This document shows, piece by piece, positions 9,123 through 16,801 of a stretch of DNA of 56,822 nt. The DNA is taken from NCBI GenBank assembly GCA_017409575.1, contig JAFQSM010000059.1:1-56822 (forward strand), given 5' to 3'. Position numbers and translations under genes: made by a program. Below the pieces are notes generated by a model. It had not been told where the DNA came from. It did not search any database and was given only the letters and a program-made list of their open reading frames with translations. Position 1 is the stretch's first letter. Each line of letters opens with the position of its first letter. This DNA comes from Clostridia bacterium. Lineage in GTDB: Bacteria; Bacillota; Clostridia; Monoglobales; Monoglobaceae.

Positions 9123-9929
9123 ATGATGTCAGAATACGAAATCAAAAAGCAAATTTGCGACATTGGTAAGAGGATTTATGACAGAAGAATGGTTGCTGCA
9201 AACGACGGCAATATATCGGTAAAAATTTCCGATAACGAATTCCTTTGCACACCTACAGGTGTAAGTAAGGGCTTTATGACACCCGAATACATTTGTAAGA
9301 TTGACGGTGACGGCAATATCCTTCAGGCAAACAAAGGATTCAAGCCTTCATCAGAAATCAAGATGCATCTCAGAGTTTACAAGCATCGTCCTGATGTTCA
9401 GGCGGTTGTTCATGCACATCCTATTTATGCTACAAGCTTTGCTATTGCAGGCATTCCGCTTACACAGCCGATTATGCCTGAGGCAGTTATAGCACTTGGT
9501 TGTGTTCCGATTGCTGAATATGGTACACCTTCGACAACCGAAATTCCGGACGCAGTTGAAAAGTACCTTCCTTACTATGATGCAGTTCTTCTTGAAAACC
9601 ACGGTGCACTTGCTTATTCAAATTCACTTCTTGCGGCTTACCACAAGATGGAATCATTGGAATTCTACGCAGAGCTTTTGTTCCTTTCGAAACAGCTTGG
9701 CGGACCCAGAGAATTTACAAAAGAACAGCTTAAGAAACTTTATGAAGTAAGAAGAGCATTCAATATGTCAGGAAAACATCCGGCAGACCTTTGTCCCAAC
9801 AACAAGGATGGCTGTGTAAGCTGCCACAATTGTCATATTCCTGATTGTGCAGTTGCAGAAGATACTCCTGCCGATGCAGACCTTATTGCTCAGATTACCA
9901 AAAAGGTTATGGATCAGCTCGGCAAATAA
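9123..9929 (+). CDS. Class II aldolase (fuculose/rhamnulose-phosphate aldolase-like) with a C-terminal encapsulation tag
   Basis: A 268-residue zinc aldolase of the AraD/FucA family. Metal-binding His97, His99 (HAHP) and His160 (NHGA) and catalytic Glu78 are present. It should cleave fuculose-1-phosphate or rhamnulose-1-phosphate to lactaldehyde and DHAP. Lactaldehyde is then reduced to 1,2-propanediol, the dehydratase substrate. Residues 224-242 form a Cys-rich linker (C224, C231, C234, C237, C242) that is not part of the aldolase fold. It is followed by an amphipathic tail (about 250-267, DADLIAQITKKVMDQLG) typical of encapsulation peptides. A second Met directly follows the first; the ribosome binding site is AAAGGAGAG. 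Exact sugar phosphate unknown. Confidence 0.88.
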   Translation: MMSEYEIKKQICDIGKRIYDRRMVAANDGNISVKISDNEFLCTPTGVSKGFMTPEYICKIDGDGNILQANKGFKPSSEIKMHLRVYKHRPDVQAVVHAHPIYATSFAIAGIPLTQPIMPEAVIALGCVPIAEYGTPSTTEIPDAVEKYLPYYDAVLLENHGALAYSNSLLAAYHKMESLEFYAELLFLSKQLGGPREFTKEQLKKLYEVRRAFNMSGKHPADLCPNNKDGCVSCHNCHIPDCAVAEDTPADADLIAQITKKVMDQLGK

Positions 9930-9949
9930 TTTTTGCGGAGGGAATTTCC

Positions 9950-10474
9950 ATGAATGACGAAAAAATAAAAAGCATTACCGAGGCGGTTATGCTTGCACTG
10001 GGCGGCACTTTGGTTGATGATTCCAATCCGGACAACAAGACTTTGAAAGATGAGCCTTTGGAGTTTGGACTGGCAGCAGCAAAAAAGATTATCGCCAAAG
10101 TACAGCAAAAAGCAAAGGAAATGGGCGTTAATGCGGTGGTTGCAGTTGCAAACAGTGCAGGACATCCGATTGCGGTTGAATGTATGGATAACGCATACAT
10201 CGCAAGCTATGATGTTGCACTGAACAAAGCGTTTACGGTTGTATCGCTCAAGATGACCACAAAGACATTAAGCACACTTGCAGCTCCGGGAGGTTCGCTT
10301 TACGGCATACAGTTTACAAACGGCGGCAAGATTGTTATATTTGGCGGTGGTGATCCACTTGTACATAAAGGCAAGATTGTTGGTGGTCTAGGTGTCAGCG
10401 GCGGCTCGGAAGAACAAGATACAGCGCTTTCGGCTTATGGTGCATCACTTATAAACGAAATAATGAACGGTTAA
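9950..10474 (+). CDS. GlcG/HbpS-family (PduO C-terminal-like) protein with an N-terminal encapsulation tag
   Basis: A 174-residue protein of the GlcG/HbpS heme-degrading-like family, the domain also found at the C-terminus of PduO (about residues 35-172, with the glycine-rich IFGGGDPL and GGLGVSGG motifs). The adenosyltransferase domain of PduO is absent, consistent with a B12-independent pathway. Residues 2-19 (NDEKIKSITEAVMLALGG) form a tag-like amphipathic helix. The ATG at 9950 follows GGAGGG; upstream in-frame codons overlap the aldolase and are rejected. The function in microcompartments is unknown; in Pdu systems this domain binds heme. Confidence 0.85.
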   Translation: MNDEKIKSITEAVMLALGGTLVDDSNPDNKTLKDEPLEFGLAAAKKIIAKVQQKAKEMGVNAVVAVANSAGHPIAVECMDNAYIASYDVALNKAFTVVSLKMTTKTLSTLAAPGGSLYGIQFTNGGKIVIFGGGDPLVHKGKIVGGLGVSGGSEEQDTALSAYGASLINEIMNG

Positions 10475-10515
10475 ATCCGTTTTAACACTAAATAATGCGA
10501 AAGGAGAAATTTGAT

Positions 10516-11709
10516 TTGAACAACACAGAATTAGAACAAATTGTAAGACAAGTCATTGCAGGAATGCAGGGTCAGCCTGCAAGTGCTCCCAAGGCTTCGG
10601 GACCTGTTCCTAAATCAGCTCGTGTTGCTATGCTTACAGGCATTGAAAAATTTGAGCTTCAGGAATATACCCTTCCCGAAATCGGCGATGATGATATGCT
10701 GGTAAAGGTTGAAGGTTGTGGTATCTGTGGAACAGATGCTCACGAATACAAGCGCGATCCGTTTGGCCTTATCCCGGTTGTTCTTGGACACGAGGGAACT
10801 GGTGAAATCGTTAAGATTGGTAAGAATGTTAAAAAGGACAGCGCAGGTAAACCCCTTAACATTGGTGACAAGATTGTTACAAGCGTAATCCTTAAGGACG
10901 ACCCCGAAATCACAATGTTTGACCTTAACAAACAGAATGTAGGAGGAGCTGATGTTTTCGGACTTTTGCCCGATGACGAAGTTCACTTCAATGGTTGGTT
11001 TGCAGATTACATAGTTATAAAGAAAGGCGCAACCGTATTTAATGTATCAGACCTTGATCTTGATTCAAGAATCTTGATTGAGCCTTGCGCAGTACTTATT
11101 CACGCAGTTGAAAGAGCAAAGTCCACAGGAATTCTCAGATTCAACAGCCGCGTGGTTGTACAGGGTTGCGGACCTATCGGTCTTATCTGTATTGCGGTTC
11201 TCAGAACAATGGGTATCGAAAACATCACAGCAGTTGATGGTGAGGAAAAACGCCTTGAGTTTGCAAAGCGTATGGGCGCTGACAAAACTGTCAACTTCAA
11301 AAACCACAACGGTATCGAAGCTCTTGCAGGAGCAGTTAAGGACAGCTTTGGCGGACACTTTGCAGATTTTGCTTTCCAGTGTACAGGTTCACCTGTTGCA
11401 CACAGCAATATCTACAAGTTCATAAGAAGCGGCGGCGGCCTTTGCGAGCTTGGCTTCTTTATAAACGGTGGTGACGCAACAATCAATCCGCACTTTGACC
11501 TTTGCTCGAAAGAAATCACTTTGGTTGGTTCGTGGGTTTACACACTTCGTGACTACGCAACAACATTTGATTTCCTTAAGAGAGCAATCGCAATCGGACT
11601 TCCCATCAAGGAACTTATCACTCATAAGTATCCGCTTGAAAAGATTAACGATGCGTTCGTTACAAATGTCAAGATGGAAGGTCTTAAAATAGCAGTAATT
11701 AATGAATAA
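10516..11709 (+). CDS. Zinc-type medium-chain alcohol dehydrogenase with an N-terminal encapsulation tag
   Basis: A 397-residue MDR alcohol dehydrogenase. The catalytic zinc site is marked by Cys71 (CGICGTD) and His92-Glu93 (LGHEGTGE); the NAD(P)-binding Rossmann fold follows (QGCGPIGLICIAVL). The four-Cys structural zinc lobe is missing. Its region is replaced by a stretch without cysteines (DKIVTSVILKDDPEITMF). I chose TTG 10516 because AAGGAG lies 9 bases upstream and the protein then begins exactly with a tag-like helix (NNTELEQIVRQVIAGMQG) and a Pro/Ala/Ser linker. The ATG at 10495 precedes that ribosome binding site. Likely role: lactaldehyde to propanediol, or propionaldehyde to propanol, with NADH recycling inside the shell. 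Confidence 0.88.
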   Translation: MNNTELEQIVRQVIAGMQGQPASAPKASGPVPKSARVAMLTGIEKFELQEYTLPEIGDDDMLVKVEGCGICGTDAHEYKRDPFGLIPVVLGHEGTGEIVKIGKNVKKDSAGKPLNIGDKIVTSVILKDDPEITMFDLNKQNVGGADVFGLLPDDEVHFNGWFADYIVIKKGATVFNVSDLDLDSRILIEPCAVLIHAVERAKSTGILRFNSRVVVQGCGPIGLICIAVLRTMGIENITAVDGEEKRLEFAKRMGADKTVNFKNHNGIEALAGAVKDSFGGHFADFAFQCTGSPVAHSNIYKFIRSGGGLCELGFFINGGDATINPHFDLCSKEITLVGSWVYTLRDYATTFDFLKRAIAIGLPIKELITHKYPLEKINDAFVTNVKMEGLKIAVINE

Positions 11710-11734
11710 TTTAAATATTTAGGAGGATTTAAAA

Positions 11735-12010
11735 ATGGCACAGGAAGCATTGGGTATGATAGAAACAAGAGGTCTTGTTGCAGCAGTTGAAGCAGCAGAT
11801 GCAATGGTTAAAGCAGCAGAGGTTGTTTTGATTGGTACAGAAAAGATCGGTTCAGGTTTGGTAAGCGTTATGGTTCGCGGTGATGTAGGTGCTGTTAAGG
11901 CTGCTGTAGAAGCAGGCGGCGCAACTGCTCAGAAACTTGGCGAAATCATCGCTACACATGTAATTCCCAGACCTCATTCAGATGTTGAGAAGATTCTTCC
12001 CAAATTCTAA
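11735..12010 (+). CDS. BMC-H shell protein (PduA/PduJ type), first copy
   Basis: A 91-residue canonical hexameric shell protein with a single BMC domain (residues 3-85): the [10 protein letters not shown] start, pore-loop region KIGSGL, and HVIPRPH near the end. Presumed major facet component. It is nearly identical in its second half to the next gene, including nucleotide identity over long runs, which indicates a recent tandem duplication or gene conversion. Strong AGGAGG ribosome binding site. Confidence 0.95.
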   Translation: MAQEALGMIETRGLVAAVEAADAMVKAAEVVLIGTEKIGSGLVSVMVRGDVGAVKAAVEAGGATAQKLGEIIATHVIPRPHSDVEKILPKF

Positions 12011-12023
12011 GAGGTGATTTGTT

Positions 12024-12425
12024 ATGGCAGCAAAGTCAAATGTAACAAAGACTGTTATTGCAAAGACAGAAGTTATGAAAAATAATGAAACCGAAGCCAA
12101 AAAGGCTGAGGCAACACAAAATAAACCTTTAAAGGAGGAAAAGAAAATGGCATTGGAAGCATTGGGTATGATAGAAACCAGAGGTTTGGTAGCTGCAGTT
12201 GAGGCTGCTGACGCTATGCTTAAGGCTGCAAACGTTACTCTTATCGGAACTGAGAAGATCGGTTCAGGTTTGGTAAGCGTTATGGTTCGCGGTGATGTAG
12301 GTGCTGTTAAGGCTGCTGTAGAAGCAGGCGGCGCAAGCGCTCAGAAGCTTGGCGAAATCATTGCTACACACGTTATTCCGAGACCTCATTCGGATGTTGA
12401 GAAAATTTTGCCCGCTATTAAATAG
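12024..12425 (+). CDS. BMC-H shell protein, second copy, with a 41-residue extension and two plausible starts
   Basis: The BMC-H core (92 residues starting at ATG 12147, [13 protein letters not shown]) matches the preceding gene closely. An in-frame ATG at 12024 adds 41 residues rich in Lys/Glu/Asn/Thr ([20 protein letters not shown] at the start). Both starts have strong ribosome binding sites: GAGGTGATTT before 12024 and AAAGGAGG (12131-12138) before 12147. The gene may therefore make long and short forms, as described for PduB/PduB', where the extension links shell and core. The extension is low in complexity but has Val/Ile residues near its start that could form a tag-like helix. Confidence 0.85.
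   Translation: MAAKSNVTKTVIAKTEVMKNNETEAKKAEATQNKPLKEEKKMALEALGMIETRGLVAAVEAADAMLKAANVTLIGTEKIGSGLVSVMVRGDVGAVKAAVEAGGASAQKLGEIIATHVIPRPHSDVEKILPAIK
12147..12149 (+). promoter_or_regulatory. Internal translation start of the second BMC-H gene
   Basis: ATG preceded at 12131-12138 by AAAGGAGG, a near-perfect Shine-Dalgarno at 8-base spacing, inside the longer reading frame that starts at 12024. It yields a standard-length BMC-H protein. Confidence 0.75.
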
Positions 12426-12460
12426 TTTTATTTAAAAGCAAAGGCTATATGGCAAATTAT

Positions 12461-12483
12461 GGGGCGGAGCCACGCTCTGCCCC
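12461..12483. repeat. GC-rich hairpin between shell genes
   Basis: GGGGCGGAGC and GCTCTGCCCC pair (one G-U) around a 3-base loop. A second small stem (CCGTATACGG) follows at 12490-12499. No T tract, so not a terminator; it may stabilise or delimit the upstream shell mRNA. Confidence 0.5.
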
Positions 12484-12516
12484 CGGATGCCGTATACGGA
12501 AAGGAAATTTTGAATT

Positions 12517-12771
12517 ATGATTATCGGCAAAGTGGTTGGAAGCGTTGTTTCGACACGCAAAAACGAGAATTTGGTGGGCAGCAAGTTTATGATTATTGAA
12601 CCTACCGAAGGAAAAAAAGAAAAGTTTATAGCAATCGACAACATTGGCGCCGGTATTGGCGAATATGTGCTGGTTGCATTGGGAAGTGCGGCACGAATCG
12701 GTTGCGGCAAAGAACTTTCGCCTGTTGATGCTGCTATCGTCGGCATTATAGATGACGGGGAAAAGTTTTAA
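12517..12771 (+). CDS. BMC-P vertex protein (EutN/CcmL/PduN type)
   Basis: An 84-residue pentameric vertex protein that closes the corners of the shell. Family features: start MIIGKVVGSVVST, the central loop ending in FIAIDNIGAGIGEYVLVALG, and the terminal VDAAIVGIID. Length is normal. It is the only vertex protein in the locus and is therefore expected to be needed for closure. AAAGGAA ribosome binding site; the 87-base gap upstream holds a GC-rich hairpin. Confidence 0.95.
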   Translation: MIIGKVVGSVVSTRKNENLVGSKFMIIEPTEGKKEKFIAIDNIGAGIGEYVLVALGSAARIGCGKELSPVDAAIVGIIDDGEKF

Positions 12772-12810
12772 CGAGTTTTTAAAAATTGACAGAAGGGAGA
12801 TTGCTCACAT

Positions 12811-14151
12811 ATGAAGATGGAAGAATTGGCTGTATTGATGAAAGATTGCGGCATAGTTGGCGCAGGCGGAGCAGGCTTTCCTTCATACGCAAAGTTGAAT
12901 GAAAAAGCTGACACAATTATTCTCAATTGTGCAGAATGTGAGCCTCTTTTCAAACTCCACAGACAGTTGCTTGCTCAAAACGCGGCAGAAATTTTGTGGG
13001 CTTTGGACACTGTAAGAAATGCAGTAGGTGCAAAGGATGTAATCCTTGCAATCAAGAAAGTTTACAGCGAAACAATCGAGGCTGTCGAGGAGAATATCGG
13101 CGAGTACAAAAATATGACCGTCGCTCTTCTTCCCGAGATATATCCGGCAGGTGACGAGCTTATCACTATATACGAAACTACAGGCAGAGTGGTAGAGCCG
13201 GGCAAACTGCCGATTTCGAAAGGTGTTATAGTATTCAATGTTGAGACGATGCTTAACACTTATTATGCTTTAAAAGAAAAAACTCCTGTTTGTTACAAAT
13301 ATCTGACTGTTGCAGGAGCAGTTAAAAATCCGGTTACTGTCAGAGTTCCTCTTGGAATCACCTTTAAAGATGCCGTAAAATTGGCAGGTGGTGAAACGGT
13401 AGAGGAATGTGAATATTTAAACGGCGGTGCAATGACGGGAAGACTTGCTAAAAAGAATGATTTGGTGACAAAAACCACAAATGCGGTTCTTGTTTTGCCC
13501 AAGGACCATCCCGTTGTAATGAAAAAGAAAACAAACACAAAAATTAACATATACAGGGCAATGAGCTCGTGCTGTCAATGCAGAATGTGTACGGACCTTT
13601 GCTCAAGAAATTTGCTTGGACACCCAATCGAGCCGCACTCTGTTATGAGAGCAATTTCCAAAGGTATGACTTCGGATATTGCGGCAGTTGTAAATACTGC
13701 GTATTGCTCGCAGTGCAGACTGTGTGATATGTATTCGTGTCAGCAGGGCCTTGCACCGGGCGCGATGATAGGCGTTTTGAAAAACGAAATTCGTGCAAAA
13801 GGTATTAAACTTCCTGACGATCCCAAGTTCAGAGGTCCGGACGAACAACGCAAATTCAAGCTGGTACCGATGGAAAGACTTGTTTCAAGACTTGGACTCA
13901 AAGAATATGATGTCGAGGCACCGGTTTCGGAAATATCTTGCAAAAACAAGGAATTCAAGATAGCGCTTTCGCAGCACATAGGTCAGCCGGCAAAGCCAAC
14001 AGTAAAAAAAGGCGACAAGGTTGAGGCATTTCAGAAAATTGCTTCTTGCGAAGGATTGGGCGCAGAGATTCACAGTCCTGTAAGTGCAAAAGTTAAAGAT
14101 GTTACAGAAAAGTATATAATTTTAAGCAGTGCAGAAAAGGGGGAAATTTAA
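12811..14151 (+). CDS. pduS: PduS-like RnfC-family Fe-S flavoprotein
   Basis: A 446-residue protein of the RnfC/PduS family. An N-terminal NADH/FMN-binding-like domain carries GAGGAGFP (residues 17-24). It is followed by an SLBB-type domain (about 160-225) and two [4Fe-4S] motifs: C254/C255-C257-C260-C264 and C299-C302-C305-C310. A C-terminal biotinyl-lipoyl-like hammerhead domain follows (about 390-446). In B12-dependent Pdu systems PduS reduces cobalamin. Here the dehydratase is a glycyl radical enzyme, so a role in moving electrons (NADH re-oxidation, perhaps across the shell through PduT) is more plausible. That is inference. The next gene is PduT, a known physical partner of PduS. Confidence 0.88.
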   Translation: MKMEELAVLMKDCGIVGAGGAGFPSYAKLNEKADTIILNCAECEPLFKLHRQLLAQNAAEILWALDTVRNAVGAKDVILAIKKVYSETIEAVEENIGEYKNMTVALLPEIYPAGDELITIYETTGRVVEPGKLPISKGVIVFNVETMLNTYYALKEKTPVCYKYLTVAGAVKNPVTVRVPLGITFKDAVKLAGGETVEECEYLNGGAMTGRLAKKNDLVTKTTNAVLVLPKDHPVVMKKKTNTKINIYRAMSSCCQCRMCTDLCSRNLLGHPIEPHSVMRAISKGMTSDIAAVVNTAYCSQCRLCDMYSCQQGLAPGAMIGVLKNEIRAKGIKLPDDPKFRGPDEQRKFKLVPMERLVSRLGLKEYDVEAPVSEISCKNKEFKIALSQHIGQPAKPTVKKGDKVEAFQKIASCEGLGAEIHSPVSAKVKDVTEKYIILSSAEKGEI

Positions 14152-14154
14152 AAA

Positions 14155-14703
14155 ATGGGAAAAGCGTTAGCAATGGCTGAATTTACTACAGTTTCCACCG
14201 GCATCCGTGCTGCGGATATGATGATAAAGACTGCAGAGGTAAAGGTTATTGAGGCAGAGGTTGTCTGCCCCGGCAAATATATTGTTTTGATAGAGGGCGA
14301 GCTGAGTGCTGTGCGTGCATCGGTAGATGCGGTTAAGACAGCATTTTCGGACAAACTGATAGACAGCTTTGTTCTTGGCAATCCTCACGATTCGATATTC
14401 CCTGCTATCTACGGCAGTTCGGAGATTGATGACAGACGGGCTTTGGGCGTTTTGGAAACATATTCGGCTGCATCAATAATCCTTGCAGCTGATATCGCAG
14501 CAAAGACATCTATAGTAAAGCTTATTGAACTCAGAATTGCAAGGGGTATGTGCGGCAAGTCGTATATGCTTCTTACAGGTGAAGTTGCGGCAGTTGAGGC
14601 TGCTATCGAAAAGGCTAAATCCGAGGTTAAGGACGGAGCAATGTTCTTAGACAGCTCGGTTATTGCAAACCCTGATGATAAATTGTGGGAAACCATCATA
14701 TAG
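14155..14703 (+). CDS. pduT: BMC-T tandem-domain shell protein (PduT type)
   Basis: A 182-residue protein of two fused BMC domains (about 3-88 and 93-180) that forms trimers mimicking a hexamer. Cys38 in CPGKY occupies exactly the position of the PduT cysteine that, in trimers, holds a [4Fe-4S] cluster at the pore. This predicts an Fe-S-bearing electron conduit. It directly follows the PduS-like gene with a 3-base gap and has a GGGGGAAAT ribosome binding site. The pairing PduS-PduT supports an electron-transfer role. Confidence 0.92.
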   Translation: MGKALAMAEFTTVSTGIRAADMMIKTAEVKVIEAEVVCPGKYIVLIEGELSAVRASVDAVKTAFSDKLIDSFVLGNPHDSIFPAIYGSSEIDDRRALGVLETYSAASIILAADIAAKTSIVKLIELRIARGMCGKSYMLLTGEVAAVEAAIEKAKSEVKDGAMFLDSSVIANPDDKLWETII

Positions 14704-14735
14704 CTTAATATATTACAGAGAGGTGTGTAACAAAA

Positions 14736-16121
14736 ATGGTTGATGAAAAGTACATAAGTCGTATAGTTGAGAGTGTTATACAGAATGTCAACGTAGAACC
14801 GGACAAGAAACTTAAAGGTGTTTTTGACACAATGGAAGAAGCCCTTGAAGCAGTTTCGAAGGCATATGTTGAGTATAAGGGATACACCGTTGAGCAAAGA
14901 GAAAAGATGATTGCTAAAATCCGCGAGCTTACCTTGAACGAAGCAGAAGCAATGGCAAAGCTTGGCGTTGAAGAAACCGGAATGGGAAGAGTTTCGGACA
15001 AAATAATCAAGCATCAGCTGGTTGCAAACAAAACTCCCGGAACAGAGGATTTGCAGCCTTCGGTTAAGACCGGTGATGATGGTCTTACTCTTATCGAGAT
15101 GGCTCCCTTTGGCGTAATCGGAAGTATTACACCTTCTACAAACCCGAGTGAGACTGTTATCTGCAACTCAATTGGTATGATTGCAGGCGGAAATGCTGTT
15201 GTATTCAATCCTCATCCAAACGCAAAGAAGATTGCAAACTATGCAGTTGACCTTGTAAACCGCGGTATTCTTGCTGCAGGCGGCCCCGAAAACCTGGTTG
15301 TTTCGGTTAAGAACCCGACAATGGATACATCAAATATTATGGTTAATTCGCCTATGGTTCGTATGCTTGTTGCAACAGGCGGCCCTGGTGTTGTAAAGAT
15401 GCTTCTTTCGTCAGGAAAGAAAGCTATCGGTGCAGGTGCCGGCAACCCACCCGTTATTGTTGACGATACAGCTGATATTGCAAAGGCAGGCGCTGATATA
15501 GTTAAGGGCGCAAGCTTTGACAACAACCTTCCCTGTATTGCAGAAAAAGAATGTTTCGTTCTTAATTCGGTTGCTGATGCACTTATCGCTTCAATGCAGA
15601 AAAACGGTGCATATCTTCTTAAGGGTGCAGAAGTTGACAAACTTTTGAAGGTTGCTTTGATTGAAAAAGACGGAAAGTTTGGAATAAACAAAAAATGGGT
15701 TGGCAAAGATGCAGGCAAGTTCCTTAAAGAAATTGGCATAGATGCAGACCCAAGACTTATTATCTGCGAGACAGACGAGATGCATCCCTTTGTTCAGGTA
15801 GAAATGATGATGCCCATTCTTCCTATAGTAAGAGTTTCGACTATTGAAGAAGCAATTATGATGGCTGTAAAGGCAGAACACGGAAACCGTCACAGTGCAC
15901 ACATTCACTCGAAGAATGTTGACAGACTTACCGCATTTGCAAGAGCTGTTGAAACAACAATTTTTGTAAAGAACGCTCCCTCTTATGCAGGTATCGGTGC
16001 AGGCGGTGAAGGTCATACAACATTTACAATTGCCGGACCCACAGGCGAGGGTATTACATCGGCAAGGTCATTTACCCGTCAAAGACGCTGCGTAATGGCT
16101 GACGGATTGCACATAGTATAG
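14736..16121 (+). CDS. CoA-acylating aldehyde dehydrogenase (PduP-like) with an N-terminal encapsulation tag
   Basis: A 461-residue aldehyde dehydrogenase superfamily member that should convert propionaldehyde, NAD+ and CoA to propionyl-CoA. The catalytic nucleophile is Cys267 (NNLPCIAEKE), with the glycine-rich ATGGPGVV (213-220) and AGAGNPPV motifs of the EutE/PduP group. Residues 2-19 (VDEKYISRIVESVIQNVN) form an amphipathic helix followed by a short linker, the typical PduP-style tag. Downstream PduL would take the acyl-CoA. AGAGAGGTGTG ribosome binding site. Confidence 0.93.
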   Translation: MVDEKYISRIVESVIQNVNVEPDKKLKGVFDTMEEALEAVSKAYVEYKGYTVEQREKMIAKIRELTLNEAEAMAKLGVEETGMGRVSDKIIKHQLVANKTPGTEDLQPSVKTGDDGLTLIEMAPFGVIGSITPSTNPSETVICNSIGMIAGGNAVVFNPHPNAKKIANYAVDLVNRGILAAGGPENLVVSVKNPTMDTSNIMVNSPMVRMLVATGGPGVVKMLLSSGKKAIGAGAGNPPVIVDDTADIAKAGADIVKGASFDNNLPCIAEKECFVLNSVADALIASMQKNGAYLLKGAEVDKLLKVALIEKDGKFGINKKWVGKDAGKFLKEIGIDADPRLIICETDEMHPFVQVEMMMPILPIVRVSTIEEAIMMAVKAEHGNRHSAHIHSKNVDRLTAFARAVETTIFVKNAPSYAGIGAGGEGHTTFTIAGPTGEGITSARSFTRQRRCVMADGLHIV

Positions 16122-16154
16122 TAAACAGATAATTTACCGAAAGGGATTTAATTT

Positions 16155-16502
16155 ATGAAAGCATTAGGAATGATCGAGGTTTACACCTTGTCGACAGCGG
16201 TTTGTGTTGCTGACATTTGTGCTAAGACCGCAGACATAAAAGTTATTGCATTTGACCGAAACAGACCCAAAGACCCATCTGCACCACCGCTGGTTATGCA
16301 GGTAAAGATTGAAGGTAATATTGCAGCGGTAAGGGCGGCAATCGCAGCAGGCAGAGCATATGCTGAATCAAAAGGTAAGTACATCGTATCCCATATAATT
16401 GCAAATCCTGGTGAAGGTGTTGAAAAAATGGCATACCTTTTGGATTTCAATAAGGATAAATACAATAAAAAATTACCGAAGAGCTTTATAGAGGAGGAAT
16501 AG
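16155..16502 (+). CDS. Divergent BMC-H shell protein with proline-rich pore insert and C-terminal extension
   Basis: A 115-residue single BMC domain protein (residues 2-90). Where its paralogues have the pore loop KIGSGL, this one has a longer, proline-rich stretch, residues 36-45 (NRPKDPSAPP). The pore must differ in size and charge. About 20 extra residues follow the domain (LDFNKDKYNKKLPKSF). It is translated just ahead of another BMC-H gene with a 6-base gap. Possible roles include a specialised pore or a cargo-binding tile; neither is shown by the sequence. Confidence 0.88.
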   Translation: MKALGMIEVYTLSTAVCVADICAKTADIKVIAFDRNRPKDPSAPPLVMQVKIEGNIAAVRAAIAAGRAYAESKGKYIVSHIIANPGEGVEKMAYLLDFNKDKYNKKLPKSFIEEE

Positions 16503-16508
16503 CCTGAT

Positions 16509-16784
16509 ATGGAATCAATCGGATTGTTAGAAGTTAAGGGTTTGATTGCCTCAATAGAGGGTCTTGACGCGATGACTAAAGCGGCTGATGTAAGAGTTAT
16601 ACACACAGAAAAAAGACTTGGCGGCGCGCTTGTTACCATTATTGTTGCAGGAAATGTTTCGGCTGTTACTGCTGCTGTTGCGGCAGGAAGCAAAAAGGCG
16701 TCAAAGCTTGGCAAGGTTTTTGGTTGTGAGGTAATTGCAAGCCCTCATGAAGAAGTGACAAAATTCTTTGATATGGAAAAGTAG
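16509..16784 (+). CDS. BMC-H shell protein, third type
   Basis: A 91-residue single-domain shell protein (start MESIGLLEVKGL; pore region KRLGGAL; SPHEEV near the end). It differs clearly from the two near-identical PduA-like copies at 11735 and 12147 and has Arg-Leu-Gly-Gly at the pore. The ribosome binding site GAGGAGG overlaps the end of the preceding gene, implying coupling. A likely minor facet component with another permeability. Confidence 0.93.
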   Translation: MESIGLLEVKGLIASIEGLDAMTKAADVRVIHTEKRLGGALVTIIVAGNVSAVTAAVAAGSKKASKLGKVFGCEVIASPHEEVTKFFDMEK

Positions 16785-16801
16785 GGTAGGTGGAAAATTA
16801 T

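Noticed and set aside
10495..10515. ATG start for the alcohol dehydrogenase
   Set aside because: The ATG precedes the ribosome binding site AAGGAG; the TTG at 10516 has ideal spacing.
11735..12425. Assembly artefact behind the two near-identical shell genes
   Set aside because: The copies differ at many synonymous sites and in their N-terminal regions, so they are true paralogues with a conserved second half.
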